This document shows positions 1 to 6,119 of a DNA stretch of 6,137 nucleotides, piece after piece (the first letter of the stretch is position 1; each line of letters begins with the position of its first letter). The notes under the pieces were generated by a model. That model was not told the DNA's origin. It saw nothing but the letters and a program-made list of their open reading frames with translations, and made no database searches. Location of the stretch: positions 1 to 6,137 of the forward strand of contig JAUWDL010000097.1 of the NCBI GenBank assembly GCA_030608825.1, given 5' to 3'. The position numbers were made by a program, and so were the translations under genes. This DNA comes from Gemmatimonadales bacterium. GTDB taxonomy: Bacteria; Gemmatimonadota; Gemmatimonadetes; Palauibacterales; Palauibacteraceae.

Positions 1-30
1 ATCGACAGCTCGGATCGGGCTGAAGGATGA
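1..30 (+). CDS. 3' end of an upstream gene (possible RND periplasmic adaptor), partial
   Basis: Frame 1 is open from the window edge and ends at TGA 28-30, giving the C-terminal residues IDSSDRAEG. This stop overlaps the ATG of the RND permease (27-29) as ATGA, the usual sign of translational coupling in an operon. RND permeases are commonly preceded by their membrane-fusion (HlyD/AcrA-type) subunit, so this may be the adaptor's tail, but nine residues cannot identify a family. Another frame also ends nearby (TGA 21-23), so the assignment rests mainly on the overlap. Confidence 0.4.
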   Translation: MDSSDRAEG

Positions 31-2837
31 CCGATCCGAGAACCCCTCCCACCGGCGCCGGGAAGAACAACGGCGCCGGCGGCAACGGCGTGCAGCCGGG
101 GCCCGGAGCGAAGCGCTACAAGCAGTTCTGGCTGACCTCGCTCGCCGTGGATCATCCGACGAGCGTGCTCGTCCTCACGGCCATCATCATCCTGGGCGGC
201 CTGGTCTCCTATATCCGCATCCCCAAGGAGTCGATGCCGGAGATCACGGTGCCTTTCGTGGCGGTGAACACCTCCTACTCCGGCGTGGCCCCCGAGGACG
301 TCGAGACCCTGATCACGCGCCCGCTCGAGGAGGAGCTGAACGAGATCGCGGACGCCCAGGAGATCACGTCGACCTCGGTCGAGGGCTACTCGAGCATCCT
401 GATCGAGTTCACGGCCGGGATGGACATGACGGAGGCGCTCCAGCTCGTTCGGGAGAAGGTGGACATCGCCAAGCCGGAGATCCCGGCGGCGGCCGACGAG
501 CCGATGATCCTGGAGTTCAACCTCTCCGAGTTCCCGATCATGCAGGTGAACGTCTCGGGTGAGTACAGCCTGAGGCGCCTCAAGGAGGTGGCGGAGGACC
601 TGCAGGACCGGATCGAGATCATCCCCTCCGTGCTCGAGGTCACGCTCTCGGGCGGCCTGGAGCGGGAGGTCCAGGTTAACGTGGACCTGGCCAAGCTCCA
701 GTTCTACGGCCTGGCGTTCGACGATGTGATCGAGGTGATCCGCGAGGAGAACCTCACCATCCCCGGCGGCACGATCGACGTGGGCGAGCGCGAGTATCTG
801 GTGCGCGTGCCCGGCGAGTTCGAGGACACCCGCCTGATCGAGGACATCGTCGTCTGGTCGCCGGGCGACCGGCCCGTCTACGTGCGCGACATCGCCGAGG
901 TGGAGTTCGGGTTCAAGGAGCAGGACAGCTTCGCCCGCCTGGACGGGAACTCGGTCGTCACGCTGGGGATCGTCAAGCGCACGGGCGAGAATATCATCGA
1001 GACCTCGGACGCCGTGAAGCAGGCGATCGAGGTCTCCGAGGCCGGCTTTCCCGCGACGACGGTGGTGAAGATCACCTCCGATCAGTCGGAGGAGATCCGG
1101 AAGATGGTCTCGAACCTCGAGAACAACATCGTCTCGGGGCTCATCCTGGTGGTCGCCGTTCTGCTCTTCTTCCTCGGCGTCGCCAACGCGTCGTTCGTCG
1201 GGATCGCCATCCCGCTCTCGATGTTGCTCTCCTTCAGCATCATGCAGCTGATCGGCTTCTCGATGAACATGGTCGTGCTGTTCAGCCTGATCCTCGCGCT
1301 CGGGATGCTGGTCGACAACGCGATCGTCGTGGTGGAGAACACCTACCGCTTCATGGAGCATGGCCACGATCGAAAGGAGGCCGCGAAGTACGGGACGGCC
1401 GAGGTCGCCATGCCGGTCATCGCGGCGACGGCGACGACCCTGGCGGCGTTCGCGCCCATGACCTTCTGGCCCGGCATTATCGGCGAGTTCATGGCCTACC
1501 TGCCGCTGACCCTGATCATCACGCTCAGCGCCTCTTTGTTCGTGGCCGTGGTCGTGAACCCGACGATCTGCTCGCTCTTCATGCAGCTGGACGGGGAGAG
1601 GGCCCCGGGCCTCACGCCGGTCGCCAAGTGGACGCTGATCGGCGCGGCCGTGATCGCCTTCCTCATCGCGCTCGCCAGCAACGCGCTCGCGGCCGTTCTG
1701 CTGACCGTGACCGCGGGTCTGCTCTGGGCCATCCACCGCTGGGCTCTGCGTCCTATCGGCCACTGGTTCCAGGCGACCGCTCTGCCGGCCGTACTCCGCC
1801 GTTACGAGGTCCTGCTGCGCTGGTCGCTGGGGCACCGGGGACGGGTCATGGCCGGCATGGGCGGCGTGCTCGTCGGCTCGCTCCTGCTGTTCGGCATGTT
1901 CAACGCCGGGATCGAGTTCTTCCCGGAGGACATCCCGCCCGAGACGGTCTACGTGCAGGTGGAGATGCCGCCGGGCACGCGCGCCGAGGCCACCGATGAG
2001 GTCGTGAAGCTCGTGGAGCGCGAGCTCGCGGCGCTGCCGGTCACCGGCGACTTCGAGTCCGTCGTCTCCACGGTCGGCTCCGGCGGGAACCGCGGCGGCG
2101 GAGCGAACGAGGGCACGATCGCCGTGAACTTCATCGACTTCGAGGTTCGCGAGCGCGACTCCTTCGAGTCGCTGGAGCTGATGCGTAACACGGTGGGGCA
2201 GCACGTGGCCGGAGCCGAGATCACGGTGGAGAAGCCCCAGGACGGGCCGGGCTCGGGCCCTCCGGTGAACATCGAGCTCTCCGGAGAGGACGACCGGGTG
2301 CTCGAGGCGCTCGCCGACGAGGCGTACCGTCTGCTCGTCAACGCCCCGGTGGCCCGCAAGCTGGAGGGGCTGGAGAGCGACCTGGCGGACGCGCGGCCTG
2401 AGCTGAGGATCGAGGTCGACCGCGAGCGGGCCGCCCTCTTCGGGCTCAGCACGGCCGAGGTGGGAGCGACGATCCGGAGCGCGATCAACGGCACCGAGGT
2501 CTCCGAGTTCCGGTACGGCGAAGAGGAGTACGACATCGTCGTTCGCCTGGCGGAGCGCTACCGCGACAACCTGGACGCGCTGGCTGATCTGACGGTGGTC
2601 CCCGAGGACGGCGGTCAGATCCCGCTCTCATCGGTGGCGAGCTGGCGGGTCGAGGAGAGCTACAGCGGCATCAACCGGAAGAACCTGGAGCGGGTCGCCA
2701 CGATCTCGGCCGATGTGCGTTCTGGCTACAACGCGAACGCGGTGCTCGCCGAGGTACGGACGGAGCTTGCCGGCTTCGAGGCCTCGCTGCCGCCCGGCTA
2801 CGCCCTCATCTACACCGGGCAGCAGGAGGACCAGTAG
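27..2837 (+). CDS. RND efflux permease, N-terminal 936 residues, ended by an in-frame amber codon
   Basis: This is the inner-membrane proton-driven pump of a tripartite RND exporter (AcrB/HAE-like). A Gly/Pro-rich tail (residues 1-30) precedes TM1 (about 45-64). The first porter region follows (about 65-360), with the family segment IPKESMPEITVP at 65-76. TM2-TM6 span about 364-515. TM4 carries GMLVDNAIVVVEN (426-438): D430 matches AcrB D407, while the D408 position is N431. Two extra hydrophobic stretches (about 534-570) lie between TM6 and TM7 (about 606-624). The second porter region runs to about 935. The product stops at TAG after GQQEDQ, before TM8, so it lacks five of the twelve canonical helices and is unlikely to pump alone. 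The start is chosen from the ATGA overlap with the preceding gene; no well-spaced Shine-Dalgarno is visible. Substrate is unknown: drug, solvent or lipid export are all possible. Confidence 0.93.
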   Translation: MTDPRTPPTGAGKNNGAGGNGVQPGPGAKRYKQFWLTSLAVDHPTSVLVLTAIIILGGLVSYIRIPKESMPEITVPFVAVNTSYSGVAPEDVETLITRPLEEELNEIADAQEITSTSVEGYSSILIEFTAGMDMTEALQLVREKVDIAKPEIPAAADEPMILEFNLSEFPIMQVNVSGEYSLRRLKEVAEDLQDRIEIIPSVLEVTLSGGLEREVQVNVDLAKLQFYGLAFDDVIEVIREENLTIPGGTIDVGEREYLVRVPGEFEDTRLIEDIVVWSPGDRPVYVRDIAEVEFGFKEQDSFARLDGNSVVTLGIVKRTGENIIETSDAVKQAIEVSEAGFPATTVVKITSDQSEEIRKMVSNLENNIVSGLILVVAVLLFFLGVANASFVGIAIPLSMLLSFSIMQLIGFSMNMVVLFSLILALGMLVDNAIVVVENTYRFMEHGHDRKEAAKYGTAEVAMPVIAATATTLAAFAPMTFWPGIIGEFMAYLPLTLIITLSASLFVAVVVNPTICSLFMQLDGERAPGLTPVAKWTLIGAAVIAFLIALASNALAAVLLTVTAGLLWAIHRWALRPIGHWFQATALPAVLRRYEVLLRWSLGHRGRVMAGMGGVLVGSLLLFGMFNAGIEFFPEDIPPETVYVQVEMPPGTRAEATDEVVKLVERELAALPVTGDFESVVSTVGSGGNRGGGANEGTIAVNFIDFEVRERDSFESLELMRNTVGQHVAGAEITVEKPQDGPGSGPPVNIELSGEDDRVLEALADEAYRLLVNAPVARKLEGLESDLADARPELRIEVDRERAALFGLSTAEVGATIRSAINGTEVSEFRYGEEEYDIVVRLAERYRDNLDALADLTVVPEDGGQIPLSSVASWRVEESYSGINRKNLERVATISADVRSGYNANAVLAEVRTELAGFEASLPPGYALIYTGQQEDQ
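2835..2837 (+). other. In-frame amber (TAG) codon interrupting the RND permease
   Basis: The codons around the break are GAC CAG TAG GAG TCG CAG, that is D-Q-stop-E-S-Q. The frame continues after TAG without any shift for 223 more sense codons, and these encode the expected remainder of the pump. One base change would restore sense: GAG (Glu) or CAG (Gln) fits the acidic/amide character of this stretch. UAG also ends the downstream half (3507-3509) and the propeller gene (3600-3602), which argues against genome-wide UAG reassignment. A nonsense mutation or base-call error is the simplest reading; read-through is possible but unproven. Confidence 0.9.
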
Positions 2838-2870
2838 GAGTCGCAGGCGTTCCTGTTCGGCGCCTTCCTC

Positions 2871-3509
2871 ATGGCGTTGATGTTGATAGCCATGATCCTG
2901 GTGTCGCAGTTCGACTCGGTCTTCCGACCGGTGATCATCCTCAGTTCGGTGCTCCTCTCGACGGTCGGCGTCCTGCTCGGGCTGCTGGTCTTCCGGATGC
3001 CGTTCGGGGTCATCATGACCGGGGTCGGCGTGATCAGCCTCGCCGGCGTCGTCGTGAACAACGCGATCGTTCTGGTCGACTACATCGGGATCCTGAGGAA
3101 GCGCGACGGCCTGAGCGAGCACGAGTCGCTCGTGGTCGGCGGGCTCACCCGTTTCCGGCCGGTGATGCTGACGGCGATCACGACCGTGATGGGCCTGACG
3201 CCGCTGGCGATTGGCCTCAACTTCGACTTCAAGGGGCTCTTCACCCGCCTGAGCCCCAACATCTTCTGGGGCGGCGAGCAGGCGGCCTGGTGGGGCCCGA
3301 TGGCGATCGCGGTGATCGCGGGGCTCACCTTTGCGACCTTCCTGACCCTCGTGATGTTGCCGGTGATGCACTCGCTTACGGACGACCTGACGGCTTTCCT
3401 ACGGCGTAATCTGCGCCGGCAGGAGGCGGAGCCTGCCGAAGCCGGCGAGGCTGCGGTGGGTTCTCCGGAGCTGGAGGCCAGCCCGGAGCCGGAGCTCGTC
3501 ACGGCGTAG
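2871..3509 (+). CDS. RND efflux permease, C-terminal part (TM8-TM12) after the amber codon
   Basis: This is the same frame as the N-terminal part. The first ATG after the stop is at 2871, but homology-like sequence already begins at 2838 (ESQAFLFGAFL), inside TM8. In the joined numbering this ATG is residue 949 of 1160. Helices 8-12 are recognisable: TM8 about 941-960, TM9 about 968-988, TM10 with VVVNNAIVLVDY (about 1009-1020), TM11 around RFRPVMLTAITTVMGLTPLA, and TM12 around GPMAIAVIAGLTFATF. The position of AcrB K940 is Asn (N1011), as in other pumps of the VNNAIVLVDY type. A cytoplasmic tail rich in Glu, Ala and Pro ends the protein. AGGAG at 2836-2840 is too far from ATG 2871 to be a normal ribosome site, so independent translation is doubtful. 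It is best read as the second part of one gene. Confidence 0.8.
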   Translation: MALMLIAMILVSQFDSVFRPVIILSSVLLSTVGVLLGLLVFRMPFGVIMTGVGVISLAGVVVNNAIVLVDYIGILRKRDGLSEHESLVVGGLTRFRPVMLTAITTVMGLTPLAIGLNFDFKGLFTRLSPNIFWGGEQAAWWGPMAIAVIAGLTFATFLTLVMLPVMHSLTDDLTAFLRRNLRRQEAEPAEAGEAAVGSPELEASPEPELVTA

Positions 3510-3550
3510 ACGGCCGTGGTGTGGGTGTCCCTGGCGTAGCATCGGGGTTC

Positions 3551-3571
3551 GGCGCCCTGGTTGTGGGCGCC
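3551..3571. terminator. GC hairpin between convergent genes (7-bp stem)
   Basis: GGCGCCC at 3551-3557 pairs perfectly with GGGCGCC at 3565-3571 around a 7-base loop. It starts 42 bases after the RND stop and can form on either strand. No T-run follows on either strand, so it is not a canonical Rho-independent terminator. Its place between two converging genes suggests a role in ending transcription or protecting 3' ends. Confidence 0.45.
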
Positions 3572-3580
3572 ACGACTGCG

Positions 3581-3600
3581 GCGCTTACGCCGGCAAGCGC
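3581..3600. terminator. Second hairpin at the end of the propeller gene (6-bp stem)
   Basis: GCGCTT at 3581-3586 pairs with AAGCGC at 3595-3600 around an 8-base loop. On the minus strand it begins directly at the stop codon of the propeller gene and contains a backup in-frame TAA four codons after the TAG. With the hairpin at 3551-3571 it forms a tandem pair in the convergent gap. There is no U-tract, so a terminator role is inferred from position. Confidence 0.4.
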
Positions 3601-4979
3601 TATTCGGTGGGCAGCGTCGCGATCGCGGTGCGGAGGACGCCCTCTGCGGCCGCGTCGGTCCACGCCAGAACGACCTCCGTCCCGCGGAGGACCATCCGCG
3701 GGAAGCCGCTGGACCGGCTGACGTCGGTAAGAGCGACCGTCTCGGCCTGGCTCGACGCCCCGTTGGTACGGATCCGGCGAGCCGTCACCCGAGCTCCCTC
3801 CTCGGCGGTCTCCAGCCAGAGAACGAGCGCCGACCCGTCGGGCAGCAGGGCGATGTCCACGCGTCCGAGCGGCTCGCCTTCGTCGACCCGAAACGCCTCC
3901 CCGAAGCTGGCTCCGGCATCCTCCGAGAACTTGACGAAGATCTTCGGCGCGTCGCCGGCGGCCGTGTACCAGGCCACGGCCACTCGATCACCCCTGGCCG
4001 AGACGGCTGGGCCGTTGACGGGGCAGGCCGGGATGTGCCAGTCGTCCTCATGCAGAACCGCCGGTGCCGTCCAGCGCCCGTCGAGTCGCCGCACCACCGA
4101 GATGTCCCGGATCTCGGCGTCCGATCGGTCGCGGTAGACGAGGATCGGGCCGGCGGAGGTGAGAGCCGCGGAGGTCTGGCAGCAGTCACAGGTGCGGGCG
4201 TCGAGCAGTGTCTCCGCCCGAATCTCGCCCGCCTCATCGATCTCGGCGTAGCGCAGGGACATGTTCGCGTCGTGGGGCTCGGATGCCGCGCTGTCGTCGG
4301 TGTGCGCTCCGCTATCCGTGCCTTCCGCCTCAACGCTGGCGTCGGACCGCTCCGCGTTCTCCGCCGCCGCCCGCGCGAAGTCGCGGCCGTCCAGCCACAC
4401 GGCCGCCAGTGATCCGTCGGGCGCGGGGAAGAGCGACACGAACCCGTGCTCGGTCAGCGTGCCGTCCAGATGAGGCGTCAGGGGCGAGGACCAGCTCTCC
4501 CCGCCGTCGCTGGACCGGGCGATCCGGACGCCGTACGCGTAGGTGTCGGGCCCCTCGCGCTGCAGCCAGTGCGCAGCCAGCGATCCGTCGGGCATCTCGA
4601 TGACCGACGGGAAGTCGGCCCAGTTCACGAAGAAGTCGTCGCCCGTCGCGATCGTGCGGGGCTCGGACCAGACGGAGCCGACCAGACGGGCCATGCGCAC
4701 GGCATGTCCCGAGCCCTCCGGCTCCTGCCAGCTCAGCAGGACGGTGCCATCGCTTCCCGCCGACAGGTACGGAGTGATGCCCCCCGCCGCGGCGGGAGAG
4801 GGGAGCTCGCGGAGGTCCGAGAATGGGGAGCCCAGGGAGTCAGACCCCGTGTGGGTCTCGGAGTCCATTCCGCTCTCGGGAGTGCAGGCCGCGCAGACCA
4901 TGGCCAACGCAACGGTCGTAGCCAAGGTGATCGGCGTCCGGATGAGCGTGGAGACAGTTGGTCGTCGTGGAAGGCGCAT
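3600..4979 (-). CDS. BNR/Asp-box beta-propeller (sialidase-like fold) exported lipoprotein with CDCC motif
   Basis: Predicted 459-residue exported protein. An Arg-rich start and hydrophobic core (15-31) end at CAAC, so C32 is the likely lipidated residue; Cys at -3 makes this lipobox imperfect. A linker follows, then a repeat-built body. Strands of the type DGSLAAxW recur with aromatic ends at W84, W138, W195, Y282, W337, W388 and W440, spaced 51-57 residues apart except where a low-complexity insert (about 203-238) intervenes, which suggests seven blades. Asp-boxes (SxDxGxxW/F) lie at 156-163 and 352-359. CDCCQT (264-269) and C319 in HIPACPVNGP could form a disulfide or metal site. I see no FRIP motif, so sialidase activity is not supported; a binding or scaffold role in the envelope is more likely. 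It lies 99 bp downstream of the GGDEF gene on the same strand. ATG 4979 is chosen because it supplies the signal peptide; its ribosome site is weak. Confidence 0.85.
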   Translation of the reverse strand: MRLPRRPTVSTLIRTPITLATTVALAMVCAACTPESGMDSETHTGSDSLGSPFSDLRELPSPAAAGGITPYLSAGSDGTVLLSWQEPEGSGHAVRMARLVGSVWSEPRTIATGDDFFVNWADFPSVIEMPDGSLAAHWLQREGPDTYAYGVRIARSSDGGESWSSPLTPHLDGTLTEHGFVSLFPAPDGSLAAVWLDGRDFARAAAENAERSDASVEAEGTDSGAHTDDSAASEPHDANMSLRYAEIDEAGEIRAETLLDARTCDCCQTSAALTSAGPILVYRDRSDAEIRDISVVRRLDGRWTAPAVLHEDDWHIPACPVNGPAVSARGDRVAVAWYTAAGDAPKIFVKFSEDAGASFGEAFRVDEGEPLGRVDIALLPDGSALVLWLETAEEGARVTARRIRTNGASSQAETVALTDVSRSSGFPRMVLRGTEVVLAWTDAAAEGVLRTAIATLPTE

Positions 4980-5015
4980 GGCCCGAATCTCGCCGGGCCC
5001 GCGACGCTGTGTAAA

Positions 5016-5022
5016 GGGGGGG
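5016..5022. repeat. Run of seven G (seven C on the transcribed strand) in the propeller-gene leader
   Basis: A homopolymer of seven G follows TAAA on the + strand. Read in the direction of the propeller gene it is CCCCCCC followed by TTTACA, about 37 bases before the start codon. Such runs can slip during replication. Because it lies outside the coding frame, any effect would be on expression rather than on the protein. TTTACA resembles a -35 box, but no convincing -10 box follows at the right distance. Confidence 0.4.
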
Positions 5023-5040
5023 TGGCTAGGATCGGCGAGC

Positions 5041-5063
5041 GCCGGTCCGAAAGTCGGCCCGGC
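5041..5063 (-). terminator. Strong imperfect hairpin just downstream of the GGDEF gene
   Basis: Positions 5041-5045 (GCCGG) pair with 5059-5063 (CCGGC). After a single mismatch (5046/5058), 5047-5050 (CCGA) pair with 5054-5057 (TCGG) around a 3-base loop. That gives nine base pairs, eight of them G-C, with one mismatch. The structure starts about 15 bases after the GGDEF stop codon in the direction of transcription. No T-run follows, so it may be an attenuating or RNA-stabilising hairpin rather than a full terminator. It separates the cyclase from the propeller gene. Confidence 0.5.
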
Positions 5064-5078
5064 TGGGGAACGGCCGCC

Positions 5079-6119
5079 TCAGCTGGCGAGCGATCCTTCG
5101 CCCTCATCGGAGCTGTCCAGCTGGGCCTCCTTCATCGGCCATGGGCCGGCGACGACGGCCTGGTCTCCTCCCTCGCGCTTTGCGGAGTAGAGCGCGATGT
5201 CGGCGGCCTGCAGAAGATCGTCTTCGTTCTTGGTGGAGGAGTTCGACACAGCCACGCCGATGCTGATCGTGACAGGTAGCCCGAGCTCCGAGAATCGGGT
5301 GGTGGTCGACTCTTTGACACGCTCCGCGAAGGCGAGCGCTCCGCGGACGTTCGCGCCGGGGAGGAGCGTCAGGAACTCATCGCCGCCGAAGCGCCCGCTC
5401 AGATCCGAGGCGCGCGTGTTTTCCTCCAGGGCCTGGGCGACGGCGCGCAGAACTTGATCGCCGGCCTGATGCCCCTCGGTGTCGTTGATCGTCTTGAAGC
5501 GGTCGACGTCGAGCAGCACGATTGAGCACGGCCGGCCGCGCGTGGTGGCCGCGAACTCGCGGCTCAGGAACATCTGCAACACGCGCCGGTTGGGCAGTCC
5601 GGTCAATGGGTCGGCGTAGGCGAGCTTGAGGGCCTCGGACGTCTGCTGCCGGTGCCCCTCCGATATGAGGCCGGCGCCCAGGCTCACGGCGATGAGGACC
5701 ACGGTCACCCCGCCGACGATCCACCACGCGACCTCTCCAGTGCTCAGCAGAGAGGAGCCCACTTCGAAGATCGCGACGAGGATCATCGCCGAGATGAGGA
5801 CGGACGTGGCGCCCGGCCAGCCCTTGTAATAGGCAAATAGAAAGGCGGGCACGATGGCCAGGAGCCAGATGAGGGCCGAGTACTCGCCGGCCGAATCCGG
5901 CCACATAACGCTGCCGACGACCGCCGTTCCGAGCGCCAGGCCACTGAGCACGAGCGCCTTCGGCGGCACGCGAGCCGGCAGATGGTCGATGCGCATCGGG
6001 CCTACATCCAGGTCCGGGCCCTCGCTCACGTCGACCTCCGAGCCCGTCAGCTCGACGGTCAGACCCGGGTGCTGTCTCTCCAAGTCGTTCATGTCCGATC
6101 CGAATGAGGGGGGCGCCAT
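5079..6119 (-). CDS. Membrane-bound diguanylate cyclase (GGDEF domain)
   Basis: Makes the second messenger c-di-GMP from two GTP, controlling surface attachment, motility or envelope traits. Residues 1-54 form a polar N-terminus. Four hydrophobic segments follow (about 55-73, 81-97, 103-121, 131-152), a compact membrane input domain I cannot assign to a named family; some resemblance to DUF4118/KdpD-type four-helix modules is possible. The GGDEF domain spans about 165-325, with DPLTGLPNRR (170-179), DVDRFKTIND (204-213), GHQAGD (216-221) and the intact active-site loop RFGGDEF (243-249). The inhibitory-site motif RxxD is present as RASD (236-239), exactly five residues before GGDEF, so product inhibition is expected. 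There is no EAL or HD-GYP domain. The C-terminus (334-346) is acidic. ATG 6119 gives the longest frame; ATG 6092 (M10) is an alternative, and neither has a clear Shine-Dalgarno. The promoter lies outside the window. Confidence 0.93.
   Translation of the reverse strand: MAPPSFGSDMNDLERQHPGLTVELTGSEVDVSEGPDLDVGPMRIDHLPARVPPKALVLSGLALGTAVVGSVMWPDSAGEYSALIWLLAIVPAFLFAYYKGWPGATSVLISAMILVAIFEVGSSLLSTGEVAWWIVGGVTVVLIAVSLGAGLISEGHRQQTSEALKLAYADPLTGLPNRRVLQMFLSREFAATTRGRPCSIVLLDVDRFKTINDTEGHQAGDQVLRAVAQALEENTRASDLSGRFGGDEFLTLLPGANVRGALAFAERVKESTTTRFSELGLPVTISIGVAVSNSSTKNEDDLLQAADIALYSAKREGGDQAVVAGPWPMKEAQLDSSDEGEGSLAS

Noticed and set aside
1949..2536. 195-codon minus-strand open frame, Ser-rich
   Set aside because: Antisense shadow of the second porter region of the RND permease, with low-complexity composition.
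2845..2865. Hairpin after the amber codon as a SECIS- or PYLIS-like recoding element
   Set aside because: Only a five-base-pair stem with an 11-base loop. SECIS elements act on UGA, and nothing else points to pyrrolysine use.
2628..3371. 247-codon open frame on the minus strand, rich in His, Asp, Glu and Arg
   Set aside because: It lies antisense to the RND permease, and its composition is what GC-rich coding DNA gives on the opposite strand. No domain is recognisable and the sense-strand protein is clearly real.
3561..4412. 283-codon plus-strand open frame
   Set aside because: Antisense to the propeller lipoprotein, Arg/Gly/Val-rich, with no motif. The minus-strand frame has a signal peptide and Asp-boxes.
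3600..4979. Active exo-alpha-sialidase
   Set aside because: Asp-boxes show the propeller fold only. No FRIP motif is visible, so the catalytic function is not claimed.
5008..5013. TTTACA (minus strand) as a -35 box for the propeller gene
   Set aside because: At 17-bp spacing the -10 hexamer would be CGAGAT, a poor match, so a sigma-70-type promoter is not supported.
4446..5279. 277-codon plus-strand open frame spanning the spacer
   Set aside because: Antisense to two supported genes. No ribosome site or recognisable domain, and composition typical of a shadow frame.
5377..5904. 175-codon minus-strand frame within the GGDEF gene
   Set aside because: It overlaps the GGDEF gene in another frame. 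The canonical cyclase motifs are all in the 346-residue frame.
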